Source of the DNA: Rostratula benghalensis
Taxonomy: Eukaryota > Chordata > Aves > Charadriiformes > Rostratulidae
NCBI GenBank assembly: GCA_013399305.1
Contig: VXAI01000089.1
Span: 2,694,571 to 2,758,570 of the forward strand
DNA: 64,000 bases
Direction of reading: 5' to 3'
Shown here piece after piece: positions 14,401-26,700 of the stretch. Made by a program: the position numbers and the translations under genes. Each line of letters starts with the position of its first letter. Position 1 is the stretch's first letter. The notes beneath the pieces were generated by a model. It did not search any database, had not been told where the DNA came from, and saw only the letters and a list, made by a program, of their open reading frames with translations.

Positions 14401-16570
14401 TTTCTGGAGAAGAATAGAAAATTTAAATACTTCCAGGGAGAAAAAAAGTCTTCCTACTTACTTGCATTTCCTAACCAGAAGGAGATCAGAACTTTGGGTT
14501 TGTTTCTAAGCAAATACTTCTGTTGGAAGACTTCTCTTCCTGGAAGAACTCTCACCCTCGAAGAACGCTCATCCTCAGATATCAAATATTTAATAGAAAT
14601 AGAATTAAAGCAGCACAGGAATTGTCAAAGTTAGGGTTAGTCTTTCTCTCTGTGTCTTCCCCTCCTCACCTTTTGTCCTGTGTTTTAAGTTCCTTTTGGA
14701 GCATTGTTGTGGAAACGAAATTTTGAGGTTGATTCTCTTCTTTCTTGCTGTTGTGTGAGGCCAGTGAACTTGCCCATGGTTTAGCACAGCCATACCACAC
14801 AAGCAATGCTGCCCACGTTGGGTTGGAGATGCTTGTGGGCTTGTTTTGACTTTAACCTTCCACATGGTCGGTGGGTGCAAGTACCAGCCTAGTTATGCAA
14901 CTCCTGTCTCCATTTCTCCAGACTTGTCCCCCTCCCTCCTTGTTAGAAATAATGCATTTTTGCTCTTACTCTATTACCTTCCACCCACTTTGGAATCTCC
15001 AAGTACTATAAATCAGGCTCTGTTTTACAGATGAAGCTTTGCATCCCCCTGTAGGACTATGTAATTTACAGAGGAAGGAAAACTCAGATCCAGTTAATGA
15101 TTGGAATGAAGTACACTGAGTTGATGCCATGAGGCTTCTTCTCTGTCTGATCATGATCATCTGCAAGGGAAAGAAAGTTTTTAAATGTTGGAAAATGTGC
15201 TGTGTCCAACTGGTGCAACTTCATATTGTTTAGTGTTCAGGGACACATTCTGCCTTCATGAAGACCCATCTACTTCAGATTATTTTGCAGCTGGGCATAC
15301 AACAGACTTAGGCAAGGTGCTCAAGATCTGAGAAACCAGAATTATTCCCCCAGCCTTTCATCACTCAAAAGTTTTCTTCTAGTGTTTTTAATTTTTCTTC
15401 CTTGTTGTAGGTGGACATTTTGTGTAACTCTTTCAGATTATGTCTTAAAATGAGGCATGGGCATGAGAGGAACAAAAAATTATGCAAACAAGCATTTTCA
15501 GTGTTACAAATTAGATTTTATCTTTTTGCATATCTGCTGCCTGCCCTTGCTACTGATGGGTTCCGCAATCTGCATTGGGAATGAACAAGTCTGATTACAG
15601 CTTGTGGGTTAGCAGAGGTTCGTGGGGGCCAGCAGTCTACCCAGGACAGGCCTGTCAAGCATTGTTACTGCTCTTTTCTACCTACTTAATCCAACCCTAT
15701 CAGCAGTTAAAACTACGCTGGTTGTCTCCACACAGTCATATTGTAACATAAGCTTTTGCTTCAGTAGCTATGGATGTAGCTGTGCAAAACAGGAATATCC
15801 GTGCCTTGTTTCGCTCTGACTGGCTTGGTAGCATCAGTTATGGTCAAGATGGCCCGACAGTCTCTGTTAAAGTGGTTTTCTTTAAATTGTTTGTTCTCTT
15901 AGTTTGTGTTCCCTGCAGGGGCTGGAATTTTCTAGGAAGGATGTCTGAACCTAGATAGATTCAGGTTGATTTCTAGAGGGGAAATTACACTATAGACTTT
16001 TAACTAAATTAGATCAAGAGAAAATGCACTGTTGAATTTTGCTTTAATTTTGCTGTTGTTTTGATGAGAGGGTCTCAAACAAAAGTCAGAGGATATGTTG
16101 GATACTTAGCAAGCTGCAGCAGAAACCAAGTGTTTCCCTTCTCACACCACCACCATCCTCTGGTAAGGAAGGCTGTTCTCTTTCTTTACCCCGAGCCTCC
16201 TCACCTCCTATTCTCTGACTCTGACTCTCACCTTCTTTGATTGCTTCACTGATGCTTTAGCCCCTCTCCCTGACCCTGCTGACCCAGTTATCTGAGTTGG
16301 AAAGAAAGCCTCAGCACGGTCAGTTGCACCCTCATTAAATTCTTCCAATGCCTTTTGGATATAAATAGGGACTGATGGTGGGAGAACTTCAAGTTGTGTC
16401 CTGCAGAAAATACAGTCTTACATCTAGATATTACTGGTCTTTTAATGGAATCTTACGCTGCAAAGGTGACCCAGTTCTGCTACAGTCGAGCAACCTCTTA
16501 CTGAACAGCCTTGCTAATGCGAACCAGTCAGACTCCCAAGGTGCCCAGTCTGAAAAGAACCAGTTACCCT

Positions 16571-16607
16571 CAAAATGAATCCCATTTGCAAAATGAATCC
16601 CACTTTG
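16571..16607. repeat. Imperfect tandem duplication of 18-19 bp
   Basis: The unit beginning CAAAATGAATCCCA is repeated at 16571-16588 and 16589-16607, with a one-base insertion in the second copy. It lies about 0.8 kb upstream of the LPL promoter, with no evident regulatory meaning. Confidence 0.8.
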
Positions 16608-17332
16608 CAAAACCCAGGGATTCTTCATTCCGTGCTTCTTTATGAAGCTGGGCCTTCAACAACACACTACACAGTGAAATGAAAACTGGTCTTATTGTTA
16701 ATTTAATATTTCCCTATTACATGTCCTTACATAACTGATCTTTCACCCAGTGGCCACAGAGGCCAAAGCTGCTTGCAAACTGTAATTGCTGAGAGAGGAG
16801 CAGAGAGAGTTGAAAAGCTCAGAGGCAACTTTGCATTACTCCGGAGTACAGATGCAATCTCCAGTGAATTAATTTACGCTCAAAACCTGTAACCCCTTGT
16901 GTGCTGGCAAGACAAGGTTTTGACAAAGGTTTTTCAAGGGAACAGCAGAAGGCTCATTGCAGATACTGAACTGAAAGTGTAGTTAGCACTTGTCTCCCGG
17001 TGCAACAGCATGGATGAGAAAGAAGACCTTATCTGAGGCACAATGGAGATTGGACCAAGGGGAGAGTGAAAGGGTCGCATCACGGCTGGGCTGCCGAGGC
17101 ATAGCGTGGTGGGGATGGATCTGCTGGGGCAGGGTGACCAGAGAGAGCCAGGCCCGGGGGCTCAGAGCCGAGGGCTCTGTGCACACTGATAGGACGCTGT
17201 CGAGTTCCCGCGCCTCTGCCATGCCGTGCCGAGTCCCGCCGCGCTGAGCTCGGGGACGCGCCCCGCCGGGGACGCGCTGTCCCAAGGCCGGTCAGGGTCG
17301 CAGCGCCCCGCGGGAGCGGCTCGGCCTCGGCA

Positions 17333-17411
17333 CCCGCCCCGCCCCCGCGGGAGCGCGGCCCAATGGCTGTGCGGGTTTATTTGCATATTTGCATATTGGC
17401 GGTGACATAAG
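17333..17411 (+). promoter_or_regulatory. LPL: LPL core promoter: GC box, CCAAT, tandem octamers, TATA-like
   Basis: Visible elements in order are a GC-box run (17333-17345, CCCGCCCCGCCCC), a CCAAT box (17360-17364), two directly adjacent octamers ATTTGCAT (17379-17386 and 17387-17394), an inverted CCAAT (ATTGG, 17395-17399) and a TATA-like CATAAG (17406-17411). From established knowledge, the mammalian LPL promoter has CCAAT (NF-Y) near -65, one octamer (Oct-1) near -46 and a CATAAG-like element near -30, in the same order. I infer transcription starts near 17435-17440. The duplicated octamer and inverted CCAAT are the differences from the mammalian arrangement as I remember it. Confidence 0.85.
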
Positions 17412-17434
17412 GGCCCGGGGAGGGAGCGGTGGTG

Positions 17435-17671
17435 GCAGGGATTTGGCTTGCCAGCCGGTGCTGGGGGGGGCGGCGGCTGCTGCAACAGTGGTTCGTGGCC
17501 GTTGCCTTAGCTTTGCTTTTGTATTTGAAAATACAGTTCTATTTTTAAAAGACAACTAAAACAAGCCTCAAACTTTTTTGTTTTATTTTGTTGGGTTTTT
17601 TTTTTTTTTCCATCTTACTTTCGCAGCGAAACTTTTCTGCTGCGGCAGAGCTCGGGGAGCGAGGAGGCGAG
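17435..17671 (+). other. LPL: LPL 5' untranslated region (start estimated)
   Basis: This is the stretch between the inferred start site, about 25-30 bp past the TATA-like element, and the initiator ATG. It begins GC-rich, then becomes AT/T-rich (about 17510-17615, with a T run at 17598-17610), then GC-rich again. The segment ending TTTCGCAG at 17619-17626 resembles a splice acceptor, but no upstream donor is evident, so I treat the leader as unspliced. The frame of the ATG is open upstream for about 28 codons but contains no in-frame ATG. Confidence 0.6.
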
Positions 17672-17750
17672 ATGGGGAGGAAGACTTTCCTGGCTGCCCT
17701 CTGCCTCTACTGGGTGGTAGCTTTCGGCGCGGCCCCGGCCGCTGCTGGCG
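17672..17750 (+). CDS. LPL: LPL exon 1 coding part: signal peptide
   Basis: This part encodes 26 codons plus one base: Met-Gly-Arg-Lys, a hydrophobic Leu/Val/Ala/Phe core and a small-residue Ala/Gly end, a typical secretory signal peptide. The start is supported by G at -3 and G at +4 (good Kozak context) and by position just before the hydrophobic core. The exon ends at a GTAAGT donor. Signal sequences of LPL vary strongly between species, so this exon relies on position, frame and promoter context more than on similarity. Confidence 0.93.
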
Positions 17751-20700
17751 GTAAGTCCCGGCCTGGGGAGGGGGCGGTGCGGGGACCGGGTGGCCTGGAC
17801 GGAGCCCACCCGGGTGCAGGGGAGCTGACGGGCATGCCTGTTGCTTTTGGGGGAAGGTGTACCCAGCGGGAATGTCACCGTCGTGGCGGGACGCTGAGGA
17901 TGCTGCGGGACCTGGGTGGCCTGGGAAGGCGCTTGACAGCGATACTGGGAGGACCTACATCCGGTTAAGTTTTCTGCCCGGAGCGCAGGCACAACCTGCC
18001 GTGATGACGGCACGAGCTGTAGAGATTTGGGATGTCTTTTTTTTTTCCCCCAGCAGCAAGGTGGCTGTCCTTTGCTGGATTGGCACAGCGGTGGCACCAC
18101 GTTAGGGTCCCTCGGCTCACTGCAGCGCCATTGTGCACGGGACTCGCCAATCACATGGGAGCACTGCATCCCAAATTCCTATGGCTCTTGGTCTGAGTTG
18201 CCTCAAGCAAGGCTGAGTTTTGTCTGTGCCATGAAAATGTGTTTGGGTTGTAGTTAATACCTTTATTGGAGCATATTCCTTTAGGAGAAAAGTGAAGGGA
18301 GGGATATACTCTTGTAGTGCCTGCATGTGCGTGTATGAGTGTACTTACACTACACCTATTTTCCCTTCACTTGTGCACAGGTGCCCTTCCGGATAGAGAA
18401 AATGGAACAGCTGTGAATGTTGACTACTAGATGTTCAGTAGTGCTCTCTTGCTGAATCACTATGTGATTGCACTTTTAATGAGCCAGGAGACTGGTTTTA
18501 GGAGACCACTACTCCCCAGACTTATGCTACCAGTGCCACAGTCTTACTTTCTTAAACTAGTCTCCTACACGTAATGTCCATCTTCAAAGGTCTACAGCCT
18601 TAGGACAAAATGTGACCGTGGCTGTTAGAGCTACTGTGTGATACTGAAATGGAATATGGAATCTGCTACTTTATTTCACTGCAGATGCCTTTGTTGTTTC
18701 CCTTGTGTACAAGGAAGCTGAAGGGAAGTATCAAAAAATAGGAAGATGGGATGCTAGGGCACAGCCAAAAGAGTGTATTCTTGCTTTGAATTCCACCTTG
18801 TGCAATCAAAAGCAGTTTTCATCAGAGTATCCAAGTTTTAGAAATTAAAATAAGTATCTTGCCAGAGCAAGCTTACATCCCTTTAGGAATTGATTTGCTA
18901 CAGACTTACTAATGATTACATTATTTTTTCTTAAGAACAGGTTATATGAAAACAGGTTGTGTGCTCATCCTAACACTATCCAAGCCTTCAATCCAACATT
19001 ATTTCTTGCACACCACAGTAAAAGGATGTTTGGAAATGATGGAAATCACATGATCCAGCCCTCCAGGAATCTAGAGTATTTAACAAACAACATAAAAAAG
19101 ATATTCTAGGTGAAGATAACATTGGTGTTCCAGGAAAAGATAAAAACATTACTAGGAATACCTTCTGGTCTCTATTTTTACCAGTGTAAATCCAGAGTCT
19201 GCTGTAACCCCTGACTTACACTGCTGTGTGATGTGAGCTGCTGTAGTTTGCTATGCCTGTGTTTGGGGTAGACCTACCAGGGCAGCTGTGGTATGGCCTT
19301 TCAAGAAACAGTACATTTCTGAGAAGGCACAGAGATTAGTCTGTCAGGCATTAAAAGTGTGCTGGAGACTAGCATGAGTGCTAGCTCATGCTAAAAGTTT
19401 GCTGGAATCTCTTCTGTGCAGAAATACTTGCATGGTGTGGCTTTCTCATGCATCCTTTACTCCATATTACAGCAAAGCCTGACAGTGATTGCATTTTATT
19501 GTCTTGGGATAATTCCACATATCCAAGAGGGACTGATGGATGGCAAGAGCTCTGCTGGGTTGAGTTACAAGTCTCCCAGCTGCAGCTAAGTAGGGATCTA
19601 TTTGTCAGGGAGTGCCTTGGAAGAGGCTGAGCACCCATGTGTATAGTCTGAGAGTGGGAGTGTGGCTTCATTTCACCAGCTTCAGGACTTGAGGTGGCAG
19701 GTCCCTGCTTGGAGTCTGAGCTTGGGCCCATTTGCTTTTCAGAGATATTGATCTGTCTTGTAACTCTGCTTGGGAAGTCAAGGAGAACTTGTTCCCTGGG
19801 CTCTGCCATTAAGGAAAATATAAATAAACTTGAAGTTGCAATTTTTTTTTACAGCAAAATTAAACAGTAATCTGACTTGTGGGAGAGGTTTCACGGGATT
19901 GCAACACACAGTAGTCCACTTTCAGTTTGTAGTGTAGATCAAATTAAACAATAACAATTTCTGTGATGCAGCCACTTTATTACAGCTGACTTGTGAGTTT
20001 GCTTGAGAACTCATTTAGGAATTCAGTATGACTGATTGATTGATGACTGTAATGCTGGTTATCAGCAGATGTTTGCTGCTGTGCATGTCTGTGTGGGCTT
20101 GACTAGCACTTGACTAGCGTGACAATCTAGCACTATAATTTCTAATGATTGTTGCACCTAGCAAACAGTATTACCACTTCTGTGTATGTAGCACTAGGAA
20201 ATTGCTGTTTATAAAAGATTCCCTTTTAAAAACCATAGTTCAGGTGTACTGATTCTGGTAAATGCATTGTTGTCATATTTGGCATCCTGTATCTGATGCG
20301 GACAGTTTAACTTTTGGTTAGTATTTCAGATGCTGTTATCAAAGCCCACATTCTCACCCAGCTGACCAGGGAAAACCAATTTTGTTCCTCAAAATCATTT
20401 GTCAGGTTGCCTTGGGCGTCCTGTAAGCAGAGTTCTCGATTTCTTTGTAAACTTGTATTCGTACTATGTCAAAATGCTTAAAGCCAGTGGGATGCTTTCA
20501 AAATTGATAGGAGTCCCTAGCTGAATAGGGTTTCACAATTTGCAAATTCCTTTTTTTGGTAAGGCTATAAGAATGACAGTCAATTGACTAGCTTGGTTAG
20601 AAAATGATTCAAGTAAACTTTTCCACTTAAATCTATGAGGAAAAGATCTGTGACCAAAGTTTTCTGTATGACTTCAGTTCTGAATAACTTCTTTAAGTAG

Positions 20701-23700
20701 ACTAAGATACTGCTGTTTTAAAGCACGGTACTTCTAGATGTTAGCACATGTGGTGAGTGTGTACATACTATTGTGTACTTTTTCTTACTGTATTTGTAAA
20801 ATTTAATCTGCAGAATGTATGCAGTGCAACATGAGGTACAGACAAGTTATCTTAAGCTCTGAGCCATAAAGAATTTGCAAAGCCAAACTCAGGCAAATTT
20901 TGAGGATTGCTTCTTAATGAGCACTTCATTAAGAAGTTTGTAACAAACCTCATCACACATTTCCATCACACAGAATAACTTGCTGCCAGGAAATGGGCAT
21001 ACGTGGACATTAGATAGTGTGACACTTCATGTGAGCAGAAAAAATGCTAACAATTTCTTCTCACTTTCTAATTCCTCATCCAACATGGTTAGACGAGCTG
21101 AGTGGCCTTCTGCCATTTCTGTTAACTCATCAGCTATTGGCAGCTAATGCTTTGCTGGTAGTAACTGCACCTCAGTGCTCCTATATCCTTATATCCTCAG
21201 TGCTCCTATATCCTATATCCTTTTTAGGTTGAAACACATAAATATTTGTGAAGCTCTTTGTACATCTTCAGTGGTGGGGATGCCACTGTACAACAGTTTA
21301 AGCGCACCTTTAAGTATGTGGTGCACTTAGAGTTGTAAATTTACTTTGTTACAAACTTGTTTCCAAAACAGGCCTGGTCTGAACTTAAATGCAAATTCTA
21401 GCATGTGTTTGTAATTAGAAAGACAGGCATTCAGATTAATTTAGATTTTGGATGATAGTCAGATAGGCTTAATTCAAAAGAGAAATTATATCAAAGTATG
21501 AAAGGAAGCACTATTAACTAGTGAGCAGGTAAACTATTCTTGTTTGCCTTCCTGTGCTGGGCAGGAATATGCATAATTGAAAGTCCTTGCATTGTGTGCC
21601 TTACAGTTGAAAGCTGTGCTTGGTTCTTTCAAGGTTTTACTGATTCACTGCTGAGTGAAAAGTTACAGTTGATATTTAACCAATCAGCCTTTTGGACTTT
21701 TCCTGGCTAAAAAGTAAATAGTCTTAAGTCTCAAGATTTGTTTCAGAAGAGGTTTGTACTCTCTTTTGTGAGAAAACAGGTTTTGAATGTGCATGGGGCA
21801 ACTTCTGAGAAAGATCAGCATTTAGTTAGTTGGGTAAATTTTGCTTTCCATAGGGAAAAATCTTAATTCACATTTATGTGAATACTTCTACTGTTTTGGA
21901 GAAAGGTGTTTTTCATAAGCTTTACCCCTTCTTTAGGGGGAAGGAGTCTGGAGGGGAGGCCTCAGTAGAAGGTCAGTATAAGGAGGCCTAATTATCTTGG
22001 ATTAGCTAGCCAGCAGTCAAGGTCAAGATGTAATGCCGAGGACTGCCTCTGTTCTGTTCAGTGAGCAGTTCTTCTTACTCTCTTTTGTGTGCTTTGCTTT
22101 CAGCAGGTGAGAAGTGCTGATGAACCCATGCAATGTTAGGCAGCCTCTCCGAGGCTTGTACATCAGCATTTGTTGCCAGCCTGTATGTTGGTTTTACACC
22201 CCACACAAGAGATTAGACTCTGGTTTCTGTGGCCCTCCAAGCACAGGTGGAATAGATACCTGAAGGCTAAGTTAAGGTCAACCATAAGTCAGTGCCCTAC
22301 TGAGTATGGTAGCTTGAATGAGAAGACCAGAAAAACTAAGGTTTAGAAATAAAAAATAATAGTTCATTATTCATTGCCTCTGGGTGACGTAGCACTGCGT
22401 CATGGAGAAATATAAATCTACCAGTTACCATAAAAACTCTTCTGCAATTGGAAGAGGGGTAGTGGAAGTCTGTTTTGTGTGTCTGGCGTGAGGTCCTCCC
22501 CACGTCCCTTTGTATTCCCTATGGTGGCTTGGAGCCATTCATTAGTGTGCGTTTAGGAGTTTGTGAATGCTTGGTGGTTATTATGCCAGAAAACACAATA
22601 CTGAGCTGGCCTGAGTTTAGCTCCACTTGGAAAATGGGCAATACATATTTGTTATACACAAGTTGCCGAAGTAGGACCTGCTTTTGAAAAGCATTGGAGT
22701 TTAAGTCCCAGTTAATTACAGTGTCTACTGGATATAGAGGTGCGTAAGTGTTGGATCTGTTGTAAAAGGAGGAGGCATTTAAGTTTCTTCCCAGAGGAAG
22801 GAAGTAGTTAGTATGAAGCCTGAAGTCACTTCTTTGCCTCGGCAGGAATAAAAGGGAAACAAGTTTTGGAGTGGGAAGCTGGAGGGAGTTCTCTAACAAG
22901 TGATCTTTTCAGGCCATCACATTCTTTGTTACCACCAATACATGGTCTTTACCTTCCCCCCTAACCCCAGGTTCAAAATAGCTTGAAGCAAACACAGATA
23001 TATATATATCTATTTTTTTTCTGCAGTGCTGCTTATCAGAGGATCTGAAAGAAAAACTGCCTTCAAACTATGGGCTTCCACTTTGCTAGTTCAATGTTCT
23101 TAATTGGTGTCTGAACTTCTCCCCTGTTGTTTTTCTCCACTGGTATAAAGTTAAAACTAGCAGTGGTGACATTGCAGCTCTTATTTTTAATGCACTGCAA
23201 CTACTGGGTGCTGTGAACAGCCTTGTTAGGCAGTGATTATTGATGAAGTGATGTGGAAGATGCGCCATCAAAATATGTAATAGCGTGGTAGGAATTTACC
23301 ACGACTGTCCTGTGCAATTTTCTGCACTGCTGTGGTAACTTGCAGGTTTTCTGTTTATAATGTAATGGGGAAAAATACTGAATTCTAAAAGGAAATCATA
23401 ACTCTCTGACAGGTAGCCAGTTCCTCACTGTTTTAGCAGGGCCTTGGAGGGACAGCAATTTTCACCCTTTCATTTCCTATTTACATGGCCCATGAAAAAC
23501 ACATGTCCAATTTCTTGGCTGTTCCTGGTATCTTTCAACATTGTGCACAAAGTAATGCTAAATTTAGCCCTAATGCTAAAACATTGCTGTATGTTTCCTG
23601 TACTTGTGCATATCAGACACTGAGACCAATTTTGAGGGAATCGAGAGCAAGTTTTCCTTACGGACGCCTGCAGAACCTGATGAAGATGTCTGCTACCTGG

Positions 23701-26700
23701 TTCCTGGACAGGTGGACAGCCTGACACAGTGCAACTTCAACCATACTAGTAAAACCTTTGTGGTGATTCATGGGTGGACGGTAAGAAGAAAGGGGAGGAA
23801 TCTCCCTTTAACCATACTCCTGATAAACTGTGCTGGATACATCAGCTGAGGTGTCTATATCCCACAGGTAATAGTAACAGATCTCCTTTTTTAATTAAAA
23901 AAACCCCAAAAAACAGGTGACAGGAATGTATGAAAGTTGGGTCCCAAAACTGGTGGATGCTCTGTACAAGAGGGAGCCTGATTCAAACGTCATTGTGGTC
24001 GACTGGCTAATTCGAGCTCAGCAGCACTACCCAGTGTCCGCTGCCTATACTAAGCTGGTGGGAAAGGATGTTGCCATGTTTATTGACTGGATGGAGGTAA
24101 GACATGCAGTCATGTGTCTCGCACTGTACATAACGTCCTAGGAGACCAAACATGGTGCCACTGTGTTAATCACCCCCTATTGGGTAGATAGAGTTAAGCT
24201 GTTGCAGGCAGTACTTCTGCTGGTAAAAATCCTAGTTTTAATTTAATGGTTATCCCTTACACAAAGAGGTCTTTTTGTAGGGCATTCCAGAAATTTTACT
24301 TTGTAGTTTGTGGAGCCTTGTGAGTCCACAGTATTTTTGAAGACTCTGTGAGAGTTACCTGTGAAAGGCAGGCTCCTGTACATTATACAGCAGCCAGCCC
24401 CTGGAAACAGAAGTCTGCCCTGCCTTTGGGAAATTCTTAGGAGATCCAGAAGTTGATGAGATGGTCATGGCTGAAAACCTTTGCTAATACACAGCCCTAT
24501 GTTCTTTCCTTCATCTTGCATTCCTCTCTGCTTAGATATTTGTGTTAAGTTAGTTAACTCAAGTGAACCTAGTATGGCACAAAATTGTTAATTGATGTAG
24601 TGTTTCTTTTATTATTCATGGCTGAAAGAGAAATCCCAGTGTTTACAGAACACCTTCCCTTTTGTCTTCTGATGTTTTCCCATTTGAATTCAAACTTTAA
24701 ACAAATCACTCTCTTCTTCAGGAGCAATTCAATTATCCCCTCAACAATGTCCACTTGCTGGGGTACAGTCTAGGTGCTCATGCTGCTGGGATTGCTGGGA
24801 GTCTGACCAAGAAGAAGGTGAACAGAATTACTGGTAAGAAAACTTACTGCTGCAGAGTAGACAGTCTTGTCTCTTCTATGTTGAAGTGTTATGTTTCTCT
24901 GGAAAATCACCAGAATAATTGTTGCTTGTTGGCAGTACTTAGGTTACGTGTTGATGCTTCAATGAAACAGCAGGGCTGGTATTTCTGTTGTAGAATTGGA
25001 AAAGGTTCAGAAAACAACAAAGGCAGTGGGTGAGAGGCCTTGATCTTCTGTACAAGAAGTGAGCAAGTAGGCAGGAGATTCATCAGTCATGAAAAAAGAC
25101 TAGTTGGGGGGGAGGGATGGATGGGCAAAGTGATTGAGCCTGACCAAATTCATGGCTTGGAGAAGGTCAGAGTGTTTCTTGCAGTATGAGAACTTCACCT
25201 AGTTGCAGCTGGTGGGAGCCATTCAAAAACAACAGGAGGTGGGTCCTTCTGCAGTGAGTATAAGCACCTGCAGAGCTCCTTGCCATGGGATGCTGCAAAT
25301 GCAAGAAGTTTATATGGGCTCAAAGGGAGACTGGAGCAATAATCAGAGGAGATCCACTCTGGGTTAATAACAAAAAAATAAATACTGACAGGCTCACATA
25401 ATATTCTAGGCTGAAAATAATTCTGGGATGGTTTTGGGAAGTGGAAGGAAGTATGCATGTACTTGCCTTGTTCCTATGAGTGTTTAGCTGTCTTAGTGTG
25501 CTAGACGAGGCAGAGTGCATGGCCAGTCTATGGTGGGTTTACAGTCTAGCACCTGGGCTGCTGAGCCCCTGGCACTGATCTTGGTGACAAAGGAAATGCC
25601 AACATCAGCAAATAAGGCCAAGAAAAGCACTCATCTGTGGTGTCTTTGCTGCTGAGAGAGCTTGGGAGCAGCATTCAAATGGGAGCCTAGTTCCCTTACT
25701 CCTGGCACTCTTTGTCATTTCACCTGGGCTATGATCCCACATCCACAGGCATGCTGGGGGGTGGTCTAGGCAGCAGTTGCACCAGGAAAGGTTCACTACT
25801 GAGAAGTTGCAGATTAAAATAAGCAGGCCAGAGCACTTCCTTTCTCTCAGTTGCAGCTTTGATTTTACAGAGGCTGTCAAATCCCTCCAATAGCAGTAGC
25901 TGTCTGTTTTGCCCCCCATGGTTGCCCTTGCTGCCCAGGATGGGAAAGCAGCATCACCTTTACGCACAGGGAGCAATGGGATAGAGTCCCTGAAGTCCTC
26001 AGAGCAGAGGGGGAGGCAGCTTAGCCTGAATGAGGCTAACCAGGGGTGGGAAATTGGGATTCCCCAGGAGACTGCAGAAGAAACATGTCCTTTCCACTCT
26101 GCCTTCAGCTGGCTCTCAAGTAGTTGTCTGGATTCAAGAGAGTAAACTTACTCACTGGCAGAATAATTTTGGGTGCTTTTGGTATCAGTGTTGCTGCAGC
26201 TTGACACTGTACCATAATAATCCCCTTCCCCTTAGGCTAGTGAAAGTAAAGCTTTTGTTCATGTTTCATACTTTGTTCCCCTAGCAGGAAGTTAGCAGCA
26301 AGAGATTTTTCCATATTTTAGAAATGTTATTATGAATCTTGACAAAGACATTGTAAAAATATTTATGAACTTGTTTCTTTCATTCACTGGAGATGCTACA
26401 GCTGTAGCTTCTTTACATATGTTTACATGCAACTTGTTTTTTTTAAGTGGTGTCAGTATTTCAAAGTAGTGTATTTGATTCTACTGAATATGTGATTGCT
26501 ACTTAAATGATCCTATTATAATGTCTGCAGTGACACCAACACCATATGCAATACTCTGTCAGTGAGGTAGCTGAGTTTCACACTTGCTGTCACTGTCAGT
26601 GCAGTGTCTTTGGTAGACAGTCTCAGTTTTGCTTTGTGGTTTGCCCCATAAAGGACTGGATCCAGCTGGTCCTACCTTTGAGTATGCTGATGCTCTCACT

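Larger units (their letters stand above)
1..17039. other. Intergenic DNA upstream of LPL, no gene recognised
   Basis: I find no supported coding exon, RNA gene or transposon in this stretch. Open frames are short, lack recognisable domains and are not flanked by convincing splice sites. The longest (9854-10300, 148 codons) has unremarkable composition and no motif. In mammals the upstream neighbour of LPL is INTS10, but I cannot identify any INTS10 exon here. Local features are a G-run near 3.5 kb, another G-rich patch near 11.48 kb and three short tandem duplications, listed separately. Distal enhancers could be hidden here and cannot be seen without alignment. Confidence 0.6.
17040..17960. 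other. CpG-rich island over LPL promoter and exon 1
   Basis: G+C content and CpG frequency rise sharply compared with the AT-rich flanks. CG dinucleotides are dense at about 17080-17500 and again at 17625-17960, separated by a T-rich segment in the 5'UTR. The island contains the core promoter, 5'UTR, exon 1 and the start of intron 1. A long antisense open frame across it (17615-18169, minus) is best explained by GC-rich composition rather than by a gene. Confidence 0.75.

Noticed and set aside
17588..17968. 126-codon frame through LPL exon 1 as an unspliced gene
   Set aside because: The true exon ends at the GTAAGT donor at 17751; the rest is GC-rich intron, and the upstream part has no ATG.
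17615..18169. 184-codon antisense open frame over LPL exon 1
   Set aside because: Lies in a CpG-rich island where stop codons are rare; it is the complement of exon 1 and intron 1 and has no recognisable domain.
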